Source of the DNA: Lepidodermella squamata
Taxonomy: Eukaryota; Gastrotricha
Assembly (NCBI GenBank): GCA_047495785.1
Contig: JBLDXI010000055.1
Coordinates: 1,798,001 to 1,862,000 of the forward strand
Direction: 5' to 3'
DNA: 64,000 bases
This document shows, one piece after another, positions 47,546 to 59,318 of this stretch (position 1 is the first letter of the stretch; each line of letters opens with the position of its first letter). A program made the position numbers and the translations under genes. Below the pieces are notes generated by a model, which saw nothing but the letters and a program-made list of their open reading frames with translations, made no database searches and was not told the DNA's origin.

Positions 47546-48671
47546 CTAGTCCTTTTTCCACTTCTGGACAGCCGCTTCCTTGTCCAGCGCAGCTTTAGCA
47601 CGGCACACATCTTGCAAATAAACATCTCGCATACGGCGAAGATCATCCCGGTGTTCGGCTGGAATGCGCTTATCCATCACCTCAGCGATTCGTTTCGTAG
47701 TAGGGTGTTCAGGATCCCAAGCGGCTGGTGGCTTGAACGTGTCCAGCACAGCTTGGCAACCTGAATAGATTTACTCGCTGCAAGCTGAAATATCCTTTTT
47801 TCCTTCATTTCTTACCCTTGCTATATCGTTGACAGTAGTCTGTAGTTCCATCAGGTGCGTTTAGCACGGTTATTTCCCACGGCCCAAAAAAGGCGTAACG
47901 GGGTCCAAGGCCTTCGCTCATGACCAGATCAACCTCGGATGGTTCGAGCACGCCATCATTGACTAGATGCCAAGCCTCAGACATGATTGCGTATTGGATT
48001 CGGTTGACGGCGAACCCGGCAATCTCCTTCTTGCAAACGACAGGCGCGCGGCCGATGGAAAGCATCACTTCACGTGCCACATTAGTCACGACTGGGTCGG
48101 TGTAGGTGGCTGGAACGACTTCGACGACGCGCAAATAGAAAACTGGATTGACCGGGTGGACAATGATGGTCTGGTCGCGGCGCTTCAAGTCTGAAGTGAT
48201 GCGTGAAATCGGCATTGTCGAGCACGAACTTGCGAGCACGACTTTGTTTGTGGCACCGCTGCGCTCAACTGCCGCTGACTCAGCTAATCGCGCAAAAACC
48301 TTTTGTTTCAACTCCAATACCTCAGGAACGCACTCCTGCACGTAGAATGCGCCATCGAGACAATCCTCGAGGTCGGTAGTGGTTCTGATTAGGGCGATCC
48401 GTTGCTCGATAGTTTGCTCGCCAGTCAGTAGACCGTTTTTGGCTAGCATGTCAAAGTTCTGCCGGATAGCTCCCAGTGCTTTCTCTAGCTGGCTCTGCTC
48501 GACGTCATACATGGAAACAGTGTAACCAGCATTTGCAAACAATATGGCCCACGAACCGCCCACTAAACCACTGTTGAAATTCATGGCGGAAATAAACGTA
48601 TATTGATATGGATGACAAATTTCGTACCTGCCTACCACTGCGATTTTGCGACCCTGAGGTGTCAGTGCCAT
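47546..48671 (-). CDS. CRYL1: Lambda-crystallin homologue, L-gulonate 3-dehydrogenase
   Basis: Exons 48671-48628, 48570-47816 and 47760-47546 join in frame to 337 aa (human 319). The NAD-binding loop IAVVGSGLVGGSWA is completed only by splicing the first intron. Family motifs are YDVEQSQLEKAL, FYVQECVPEVLELK, ASSCSTMPIS, IVHPVNPVFYLRVVEVVP, KKEIAGFAVNRIQYAIMSEA, VDLVMSEGLGPRYAF and GPWE. They include the catalytic His of the HPVNP motif of 3-hydroxyacyl-CoA-dehydrogenase-type enzymes. The enzyme oxidises L-gulonate in the glucuronate-xylulose pathway; it is cytosolic. It precedes TCF25 on the same strand with a 201 bp gap. Confidence 0.95.
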
Positions 48672-49562
48672 ATTTCACCCAGCGAATTAATTTATAAAAA
48701 CTGAAAACAGACAAGGCGGGAATAAACTGTAATATCCAATCATTTTACTGCAAAACATAGCGTGTTCAACTTCGGTTATAATATTATTCTGTAGTATGCT
48801 TTTGACAAATTCATCACAACACAGGCTCAGCAGTTGACAACGCCATAAGTTACTCTATTCGTGCACGAGACATTTTCTGTATAGACTGACAAGATTTGCG
48901 AACAGAACGATTATATTATCGTTGTTTAGATATTTTTTTTTAACAATTATAACATGCATATATTCGCGCTATTAATAGGAGAAATCATAATAAACAATCA
49001 ATTTGATTAGATGAAGAACTCTCACGAAATTCAATTCACAACTTGAGGAGACCAGAGAGCAAAAAAAGACATAACGCAGGAAGATCACCATTGCCGTATT
49101 TCGATGTTTGTCACAATTCGTGGTCCGTTGTTTTGGAAACTCATCTCAAGAGACATTCATTTGATTGAAACAAGGAAATGTTGTGTATAACATAATATAA
49201 GGCAACGTAGGGCGTGGGGTAATTAAAACAACGCTAGTACATTAAGGCATGCGAAATAAAAAATTATAGAAAAGGTATCTCTTTAAAAGATCGAAAAAAA
49301 TTGAGACAATGCTAAGCAATAAAGGCAAACAACGGGTGAGTTCAAAGGCTATTATTATATTTTGCGAGAATAAAACAAGGCGATAAAACAGAAATGCTGA
49401 AGCACCTGTCGGATGAAAAATGACTCGTTCGACCAGTTTTGAAGTTGGGTAAAATTGATTGATATATCGATAAAACGAGATAAAGAGATGAGATAAAAGG
49501 CGTGATTAGATGTAATTGTGTTTTTTGCCAACAAGTATTGCACCAATGATAGCTGAATTGAA
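48672..49562. other. Intergenic stretch between CRYL1 and the ceramide synthase gene
   Basis: AT-rich with A runs. It holds the 3' flank of the ceramide synthase gene and the upstream region of CRYL1, both on the minus strand. Nothing else is supported. Confidence 0.5.
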
Positions 49563-50893
49563 TCAAGGCCTCTTTTGCTTCTTGGCGTGGTGGTTGGCGA
49601 ATTCATGGGTGTCGTCATCATCCAGGTCCTTGGCAACGCCGTTCGCGGCTTTGCCGTTTGGCGAAGCGACAGTTTCACGGGGATCCTCGACAGCCGCCGA
49701 ACGACCACCGAACAGAATGCGGCAGATAAACAAAACAATGAACCAGAACCAATACACATAGAATGCGTACAAGCTACCAAGAAAGCCGTTCTGAAACAAG
49801 TGAAACGGAAGGGGCAGGGCCGGGTGCGACACCCATATTCCGATCGAGCCAGAGCGCCAAACTTTCGTCAAATGCATATAGAGCCGGAAAACCACCCTAA
49901 AATAGTGTAAGCGGTTGATTTCTCCGAAAACATAATTGTGGGTAAAACTCACCAGCATGTGGCAAAAAGAACAGCCATCACATTTGAAACCATGTCCCAG
50001 AATAGCGAGTAGCCTGATTTTCGGTTTCGGAGGTATGTGGCACACTTGCCCAGCTCGAGGAGAATATCGTTGATGTCATCCAGCACGAAGATAAGAACGC
50101 CAATTTTGAGGCAGCTGATTGAGTACGAGAACATGATGAGTGTGAGCGCGACCAGGTGGTGGCATAGCATGGCGATTGAGTCCTTGCGCCAGGAGTCCAT
50201 GAAAAGAGTTGCATAGCTAAAAATGAACAAAGAAAACGAGTAGAATGTTGGATGAAGTCGCTTGCAAGTCTGACAAACATTGAGTGAAAGTAAAAACTGG
50301 CTTCGATGCCGTAGACAATACTCAGATCAAGAGGGGCAGCGTGAAGCGTCCAGTCACGGTACTGCTGCAAGGGGTTCTCGAAGTAGTCATAACCTCGAAA
50401 AAACGTCACATATACAGCTGAAGTCCACATCAAAATGAAGGCAGTCGATTTCCATGCTGATTCGCTAAACTTCTGTACATTCCCCGGAATGACGCCCAGG
50501 GCATTTGCCAGTGGCTGTAGCAAGAAGCTTAATAATATGAGCACTTTCATTATAACGACGACTTACCGTAAAAATACGGCTCGAGATGATGTGTCGGCCA
50601 CAGGTCCACAGAACGGTTAACAGAAACACAACAGCTACATCAGTCATGTTGATAGCGGAGAAGAAGAGCATGTCAGAGAAAAACTTGTAGGGTGAGCTGA
50701 ACATGAGAGACTGCTGAGCAGGGGCAGAAGAGCTGTTCGTGCTGATTTCCTTGTAGCATCGATAAATCATTTGAAAACCACGAGCTATGTCGAAGGCCGC
50801 TGTGATAGGGTTGCTCGTTTCGGTTTCATCCCTCAGACGCATATGCTCACAGCGTCCGTATGGCTCGGGCCATGCGATAGCGTTGTTAACCAT
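49563..50893 (-). CDS. Ceramide synthase, CerS1-like, TLC domain
   Basis: Exons 50893-50567, 50514-50279, 50216-49953 and 49896-49563 join in frame to 386 aa. The N-terminal part contains a first membrane helix (VAVVFLLTVLWTCG). It passes directly to PLANALGVIPGNVQKFSESA, as in CerS1, without the homeobox-like insert of CerS2-6. The Lag1/TLC motif is present with the catalytic His pair (MLCHHLVALTLIMFSY) and the DDINDILLELGK segment with its acidic pair. Several more helices follow (SGYSLFWDMVSNVMAVLFA; LYAFYVYWFWFIVLFICR). The cytosolic tail is acidic, then basic (DLDDDDTHEF, HHAKKQKRP). Ceramide synthases acylate sphinganine in the ER membrane. Introns are 52-62 nt. Confidence 0.93.
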
Positions 50894-53800
50894 GTTCTAA
50901 TTAATTGGAATTTAAACGGTTTAATTGACACTTAGATATTGATAGTTAATAAGACAACATAAACTGAGAAATAATTATTTGTAGAAAGGAGTGCCATTTT
51001 TATGGTTGAGGCTCATCGGAAGATCGCGTGCCTTATCAAAAACGGGTGTCTCCATAACGCGACATCTGCTAAGAGGTCAAATTTCGAGGTGAGAGGTCAC
51101 TTTTGAGAGCATTGTTAGAAACAATCCCGTAAATTGCTTCATTTGATAGGAAGCGACACTGATATGGCTGACGCAGAGGCTGAGCGTTCTCAGTACCACA
51201 AACGGTCTTTAAACCGTATTATTATTATTATTATTATTATTGTGTACAGTCAATCGATCGAAAATTAGTGGGAGAGAGTTTTGCTTTCATTTAAATGTTC
51301 AATGTCAAATGGCAAGTCTAAATATTTAGCCGCTTTCCCTCGTTAGGGCAGCGCGTAAATGTGGGACACTTCACAGTAAATAAAAAAACTCGTATATTTC
51401 TAATAGAAGTATCAGGAAATAACAGAGGAACGCGATCACGATCGACAAGAGGAAATAATAAAAATAGCTGGCTGATAGAACATAACATGAGAAAGAGAGC
51501 CCCGCTTAAATATTTCACTTGAGATTCTGTTTGAAATTTTGGACGTGTTTTTTCAACAAATTCAGTTTACGAAACTTTAACAAACAAAAAATTCAAACAA
51601 GCAGGAAATTAGGCCGTAACTAAAGCGAAAATAAACAAATTGCGTAATTGGTAGTGGTCAATTTTTAGATATTGCACACAAAGGACATTTGGGAAATCTA
51701 GAAGCATTTTAACATGGCGCCATCTTGTGAAAATAGAAATTTTGCAGAGAAAGAATTGATCTAAACTGTTATGGATTTTTGCAGCTTTTATGAGATAACG
51801 TATGTGACGGTACGAAAAGCCATTGCTCACCAAAGCAACCCATAGGCTCACAAATTTAGAGAAAACAATTCCCGTGGGTTATTTTAGATTTGGCAGCAAA
51901 TATAAAATTAGCACAAAATCGCCATCCACCAAGGAGAGTGAAAGGAGCATCTGCGAAGGTAGTTTATTAATAAGCAAACAGTTAGGTAATAATATTACTG
52001 TGACTAATATTAGGTACAGTTTGCATATACACACGGGTACTTACATTTAAACCAAATTTTACAGTACAATTGATTATTTATATTTTTGCACGTATTTTAT
52101 CATTGAAATGACGATGTTGCGCATGAAGGACTGCGGTAGCTGTTTGACAAGTCTCGGACGAACTTGGTAATGGCACCCAATAAGTATTACCCGGTGTCCA
52201 AATGTAAGACAATAGTTTATGATGGCAGATAATTCGGAGGATATTCAACATTTATCGCTCAACCCCAAGAAGTGCCCTATTGATGAAGCTCGATTTATGT
52301 CGCTTTTAGTTGTTATATGTTTCTCCGTAATCTACTGGCCATTTTCAGTTTAATGCCTGCTTTGTTTATATAGTCATCAATTAGCAGGAAAATCAACAAG
52401 GTGTTCCACATTCAACGATATCCTAAGCGATTAATATTGGCTATGTAAAGTCCAGAACGGTGTGAAATATTTAACCAGAAATCGCCTATAAAGTATTTTT
52501 CGAATGGGGGCTGTACCCGACTAGTTGCCATCCTGATCATCCACAAAAGATAAGGTCTGGTTTACTTGCACACCACTCTAATGCTCAATACGTGGCTTTT
52601 TCACTCATTCTACAACGTCTACAAATACCGTAGGTCGTAGCTGAAAATCAGCTGCCATAGGGCTGGTTTTAAATACACGACGATAACTCAAGAGAAAGGG
52701 ATGCGTAAGGATGAGAGGATGGAGTTGAAACCCAATCACTAATTCGATGATATTCTTGGGCAGATTTTTGAGGTGTTTATCACTGATGCTTCAGGAAAAC
52801 AATGATCAGTAGAAAATGACTATATAAATATCTAGGGCCTTAAATCGATCTTCAATCAATCCATTCTGATGATATTGACAAAATCGACCAGGTAGGCAGG
52901 TAGGAGCGTGGCTTTCGAGGACCCCAGCTCCCAGCTCTATATCGTATCAAGTAGCGCAGGAAACTGAGGCTGGTGGATGGATGGATGTTAGACCCTAGAC
53001 CCTGACACAAATTCTGGTGATTTAACAGGGCTTGGGGCTTGGGTTGATAAGTTAAAGACCTGTCAACAATAATTCAGTGTTAGGCGCGGAGTGGCATATC
53101 GAGAGAAGAACCTGTCACCGAAGATGGAAATCGACACTGCAGAATAAAAAATAAATTATAAAATAGAGCCTAGATCGATTTGGACACAAGCTCGACAACG
53201 ATGCGGCCTTCTGCCTCCAATACCTTCTACCTTCGCGACTTGCGACAAGCAAAGAGGTCGAGCTGCCAAGCACTTTTGGCTCGCTGCTATGCCCGCACTC
53301 GTATACAATAGCGCTAATATTTGACAGAAAAAAATTGTGATATAATTGCTCGATGAGATGTAACATTTTACAGCTGTTTCACAATAAACATTCACTTTTG
53401 GCGCGTATTTTTTTGCCGGGTTACCGCGTCTCTCCTGCAGTGCTAATCCTGCTTTTGATTTATGCGATCTTTGTGGTTTGAATGTGTGACGTGGGCGATG
53501 TGAATGAGGATGGCTGCTTTCAAGTTGTATGTGCACTTGCGTGTATTTTCTTTTGTTTTTTTGAATGTGTGCCAAATGACCTAATCTTAATCAGCATGCT
53601 CTTTTCGCCCTTCTCAGGATCAGGATAAGGAATGACGATTTCTCCTCGCCCTGGCTTACGCTTACGCTCTAGGAAAGTTTGATCTGGTTTACCAACTACT
53701 TAATGAAATCCCTACCCCTGGTACTCCAGTTATTGCTGCCTGTTTCTCCAGGGACCAGGCATTAATACCTAGGTGGCCTCTCGAAAGGAAGTCAACCTCC

Positions 53801-54150
53801 TGGCAAGGATGAAGGCTTTTTGCTGCTTGTTGAGACAATCAACATTTTTAAGACGATATTAATGTTTAAAATTATCATGTTACCGTCTTTGCTATGACAC
53901 CCGATCTGCACCTTCTTGATTGTTTGCGCGATAATTAATCGTTTACCATCAATCCCCACCAAAGAAACATAATTTTTAATGCATAAGTTTTTGGACGAAC
54001 ACGTTGAAATTTATGTGTACTATATATTTACTCCATATTATTGAATTCAGCGATGCTGAAACTTGAGGGATACACGTTTCCTAAATCAATATATTTCTCG
54101 CCTATTCGTATGTTTGTATTTATAGTCATTTATAATACTGCTCTCCAGGA
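50894..54150. other. Gene-poor stretch between the ceramide synthase gene and CEP97
   Basis: No gene is supported. It contains an ATT trinucleotide repeat at about 51217-51242. Frames at 53156-53575 minus and 51823-52050 plus have no recognisable motif. Ceramide synthase and CEP97 diverge, so promoters for both should lie at the two ends. Confidence 0.45.
51217..51242. repeat. ATT microsatellite
   Basis: About eight perfect ATT/TTA units in a row within the gene-poor stretch. Confidence 0.9.
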
Positions 54151-57100
54151 ATGAAGAAATTGGACACAGAAATAGGTTAATTGCGCTGATTATTTGCTTC
54201 ATCAACTGTTCACGTCCTTATCTTTTCCAGCCAGAAAGTTGGATCGATCTAAACAAGGAATCAAAAAGCTGCCTAAAGACATCGAAAATGTCGAAGTCAT
54301 CTGGGAAGTCAACGTTGATGATAACGAGTTCACTAGACTCGAAGGTTTCGATCAGTTCAAGAGCTTGAAGAAGGTGATATTAGTATTTCCCAATCCTACC
54401 TATAAATTACAGTTTTGAACGCAATGATAGCTTTCAGCTCGTCGCAACAGCCTAGTCAAAGTAATTGGATTAAGTCGCCTCAGTGATTTAGTCGAGCTGG
54501 ATTTATCTGAAAACTCAATTCAGTCTGTTGAAAGTAAGAAGTTTGTGTATTAAAGCATTTCAGATAGTAATATTCGTGAATTAATATTCACAGATTTGAA
54601 GAGTTTAAGGCTACTTGAAAGGCTCAATCTTTCGGGGAATGATATAAAGGTTTGTGAATTATTAATTTATTACACAGTTTCGATTCCTTTATTTATTCCA
54701 GACGTTTTCTCTACTTAATTCGAACACAAAGTTGCGTTATTTGGATCTCTCAGATAACAGTGTTACTTGCCTGTCTGACATCTCGAGTCTCACGGAGCTT
54801 CAGGTAGTTCTCTGCCTGTTCAATTCATAACTTTCCCTCTTCATTTTACTGATTTTATTTAGATTTTGGACCTCTCTAGAAACGTTATTACATCAATCAC
54901 CTCGGCGAGCCATTGCCTTCCAACCTCTCTCGTCTCCCTCAATTTGGCGGAAAACGAAATTGCTGATCTTTGTGAGGTAAATGGTTAAGCGTACGATATT
55001 ATAAATGCATGCATCTCATGTGGAATACGTTTATTTGCTGATACTGTAAGCTTTAACCCGCTGTATGTTCCCCAGGGGAACATGGTTTTCGGATCTATTT
55101 CTTGCTCTGCAGAAGTTTCCAAGTTCTCGGACTGTGCTAATTTCAAATAGAGCACAATCCCAGCTTTCTACTGAAGTATGGCTTGGCATGTGGCCTCTAC
55201 TGTTACGTAAGCAGGGTGGGATTCCCATCTTCGAAAATTGATACCGATTCGATCAATCGGAGATGGCGTAATTACGTCAAAATAAGACTCATGACCCCCA
55301 TATTTTGACGGATTTTTTGCAGATGTCATTACGGCCCACATTTGGCCGATTGATTCAGGCAATCGGAAACAAATTGAAAATGGTATTCTTGTCAAATATT
55401 AGACGATTTTTTCCAGTACTCCAGTGCTTATTATAAGTGTATTAGTGAGATAATATTAATATAGAGAAATGTAAAGGGTATGACGTAATACCCTTCTTCG
55501 GGGAACTTGGAAAAATTCCCGGGAGCTTGGAATATACCTTATATTTTAGCGTAGATTCCGAAAATCGCATCCATTTTTGAGTCAGGATGCGGGATCATGG
55601 TCTGGGCAGTATTAAAACCATACAATATCATCTCTTCGTCGAATTAATTCTCGTGTTGTTCTAGTTCTAATTTCAGTCTGAATACTATTACACGAAAACC
55701 CAGCAGGAAAAATCTATCAAAAAATTGTATATTTTATAGATATCCTGCCTCCATTTCTTGACTGAACTCGAATACTTGGGCTTTGCTCATAACACGTGCG
55801 TCACGAACATAGCGTGCGATTTTCGACCTTATGCTGTCAACTGGTGCTATAAGCTGAAAATTTTGGATGGAATACCAATATCACAGCAAGAGCGGTTTGT
55901 AGCGATGAGCTAATTTGAAGATTTACCTAAAGCATGTATGGCTCGTAGATTGAAAGCTGAGTGGCTGTTTAGCCAGGGATATGGCAGAAGATTCAACCTT
56001 GGCCAGCATGTGCAGCTAGTTGAGTATTTGTCTAGCATTTGTCCCTTGGTTCGTCCGCGATCAAACGGCCATACAGACAATGTGCGCATGGCCTGGAGCA
56101 GCCGAGATTTCCAGCAAGGTGCCTTGAGACCGCAGGTCAAGCCTCAAAACGACATGATAGTCGAAGAAGTCAACTACGTTCGAGGTATGTTCAACTCCAA
56201 AAGTTGCTTGCTCTATTATATTTTCTCCAATGCAGAATCTGGTGAATCAAACAGCAGGCTTCAGTCTGATTCGGTTTTTATTCCTGTGGCGCAATCTGCA
56301 GATGATCATTGTCAAGAAGCAGAAGACGTCAAAATCATTGAGAATATTCAACAGAGGTGGGTATTGAGTTGGTTTTTATTGGATTGGGCTAAATATATTG
56401 TCTCCTTAGGTTAGCTGCTGCAAGCGCAAATCGTCCACTGACTGCCCCCTCCGGCGGACGAGCCATCCCTGATAATTCTCAGCAAAATGACGCAGTATCG
56501 GAGCCGACTCATCAAGTTCCATCGAACGACGCTGTTTACATCACTAGCCCGGTTCGCAGTTCAGACAGACCTAGAACGTCTCCTGCGAGTGCTTCTTCCG
56601 TAAACAAGTACGAGGAATACGAGAGCCGCCCTTGCCGTCCAATGAGCAAAGTTTGTGAGCTTGCACTAAGCTTTGTTCTTTAATTTAATTCAACGAATTC
56701 ATTCCATTAGGAGCTCATGAAAGAGTTGTTTAATGAGGAAGCAGCTCAAAAGCAGCAGAATTCTTCCAAGGCAAATCGGCCTTTAGCCAGTGGCCGTCCG
56801 TCGACCTCAGCTGCTAGTCTGGGTATTATTCCTGAGAAAACGAGTGATATTCCGCGACGAGATGTGATCGGCAATGATAATCAGAAAATTACCAATCAGA
56901 GTAACCACCGCGTTCGTGTTCGGCGGGGGCGCGCTGCTATCACTAATTCAACCGCGACAAAGTCGATTGAATCGGCATCAGTGCAAAGTGAAATTTATGA
57001 TCGCGTAACGCTCACCCCAGAGATGCCATCAAGGTCAGATCAAAAAGCAGTAGCAGCAACAAGGATTCAGGCGGTATGGCGAGGTTACTCGACAAGGAAA

Positions 57101-57881
57101 GCTTTGCAGCCTGATCTTCGGACGTTGGCTTTCAAGAGGTACGGAAATCTTATTGCGTCGCTGATGGAAATGCGACGAGCTGATCAGAATCATATTCAGC
57201 GGCTAGAGGAGGCTCTTGCCGAGCGAGATCGGCAGGAGAGAAAGTAATTTCTTCGTCTATTATTGCACAGAAAAATTTATCATGCTAATTTGTAGGGCGC
57301 GTCGTTTACAGACAGCAGCCATTAAGCAATTATGGGAGCAGGTACAATCAATGAAACAACAGCTTGCTGCGCTAACGGGTACCGAAATGGGAAAAATTCC
57401 AGTCCTGCAGTCTAATACGACTTCACAGTCTCATGCTGACGAAAATGTATCTGCCGTTCCAGTGATGGACGTTCCTGCGTCATCCGTCGTTAGTGACTCA
57501 GTTCGAGCTGATGGCTCTTTTTCCCCACAGACGCTACAAACTAGTCCGTCTCGACGAGGTTTACAAACTGCTGATTTCGGAAACACGCGCCGAAGTCCTT
57601 ATGCGGTAAAACCCCTGAGAGCGGCTGTAGTTAATGGATCTTCATTGACACCTACCAAATCTCCAATGACAGCAGATGAACTGGGCAGAGCTGCTGCCAT
57701 GTCCCCTTTAGCCACGCCTCCTAGATCTCGTCCGGCTGTTATAGGAGTTACAAATGGCAATGGGGGCGAAAATCGCCGGATGGCCTTTGCTGCAAAGTTT
57801 TCATATCTTCCGGAATCATATCGCTCCACTAGTAATAATGAGCTTGCCGCGGCTGAGAGTAATAGCGAGGAAAGTTGCTAG
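54151..57881 (+). CDS. CEP97: Centrosomal protein CEP97 (LRR and IQ motif protein)
   Basis: Twelve exons join in frame: 54151-54175, 54231-54373, 54431-54533, 54594-54649, 54702-54803, 54863-54976, 55740-55894, 55949-56184, 56236-56356, 56410-56650, 56711-57243 and 57296-57881, giving 804 aa (human 865). Leucine-rich repeats (about 20-190) read [53 protein letters not shown] and [11 protein letters not shown]. The conserved cap includes [17 protein letters not shown], then [15 protein letters not shown] and [16 protein letters not shown], which is diagnostic for CEP97. An IQ motif ([17 protein letters not shown]) lies near residue 547, followed by coiled coil. CEP97 works with CP110 to cap centrioles and restrain ciliation. 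The start could lie further upstream, because CTCCAG precedes the ATG. Confidence 0.93.
54977..55739 (+). other. Long intron of CEP97 (763 nt)
   Basis: It is more than ten times the length of the other CEP97 introns. It contains an odd palindrome GTTCCCCAGGGGAAC (about 55069-55083) and, some 420 nt later, an inverted relative TTCGGGGAACTTGG, so an inserted repeat is likely. No coding exon is seen inside. Confidence 0.6.
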
Positions 57882-59318
57882 TGCTCGCTTTCTTATGACT
57901 TTCTTCTCACACTGTTTCTTTCATCGGACTGAATGGCTTATTATTCATATTTACATTTATTCATGCAAAATGTTCACAAATTTTCACTGTATCCAAATAG
58001 CACTGGTTTGTTAAGAATTTATTACATTTTATGCAGATTCCATCAAATATTCTCACCGTAATAATTACGGAATGCTTGCCATCTTGAATCGTGAATCGTG
58101 AGATATCGTGAGTTGAATCGTGGATATAATAAGCTTGATATTATCTTCCTGTTACAATGATCAAAATGTTACCTTTTAATTGCTCATTTCCGACAAAAAC
58201 GAGTATGGCTGTTGAAATACTTGATTTTATGGAGCAGTTTAAATGTATTGTAATGACATTGTTCGCCGTTTGACAGCATGGACATTCGAACAGCCATTTG
58301 TATTGTCCTTAGTTGTTTATGGCCTATGCTGGAGATGATGCTTGGACGTGCTTTTTTCTAATCCAGCAGCATTTTTTTTACATCAAAATCAGCTTTCTTC
58401 ACGCCTCTGGATATGATGAATATGGTGATGGGCTAGTGCAAATGAAGAAGCTTTCGAATGATCATGTGCCGAGATCGGCTAAAAATTGTGAATTTTAATT
58501 GTTTTTCTATCGGAATTTGCCATATTCAGATCGGGATTATGAACGATTTAGTGTATTCATGCAACCGTTACCTTTTCCATTATTCTTGTTGCCAGATGCA
58601 ATCCTCTAAATATCAATCCGACGCTTTTCAGAGACAAATAAAATTTCCTTTTTGCGTTGATTTTCGTCTTCGCATAAGTCTTATTGGTATATTATTCCTG
58701 TTGCACGAGCGAATCTGAAATCGATTTATTTTCAGTTTCAATGCAATGCAACAAGCAATGCAGCTTCAATGCTGAATATGCGGCCTAGCCCATAATTTAA
58801 CTTTGGCATATGACTATTAGGTGCCTTGCATTTTTCCTGTCTGTATTGCGGTAAAACCACCGATGAGTAGAACGTGGTCTTGCATTCAAAAGTTGGCAAA
58901 AGATGGTGCAATACTGGTGCAATACTGGTACTTTTTGAAAACCCGGAGTGTCTCAATGTACAAAAAATCATCATTGCACAGGCTGATAGCTTTGCGAAAA
59001 ATAGGCCGGTTTTGCGAACCTGTCGCAATGAGAGTGCAGAGTAAACTGCGTAATGGGCTCGGAAAAACTGGAAAAACTTAGATGAGTACGCTTTTAACCT
59101 TTCGCATTGATAATGCTGGCTGCTTACATCATCTTCAACGTTTGGATTGCTAACAAGACCTCATGAACGGGCATAAACACAGTTCAAAGCCGATCGATAA
59201 TGAGTACCGAAATGTCATCTCGTTGGCCGAGCCAATTGTGGGCGAGGGGCAAATGCGGCTCAAACACTTGAGGGCACATGATAACGGAAATTCTTATGCT
59301 TGGCCTCAACAGCCTATA
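57882..59318. other. CEP97 3' flank and intergenic stretch
   Basis: AT-rich, with only short unsupported frames on both strands. I see no gene or clear repeat up to the left end of the inverted-repeat element at 59319. Confidence 0.45.
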
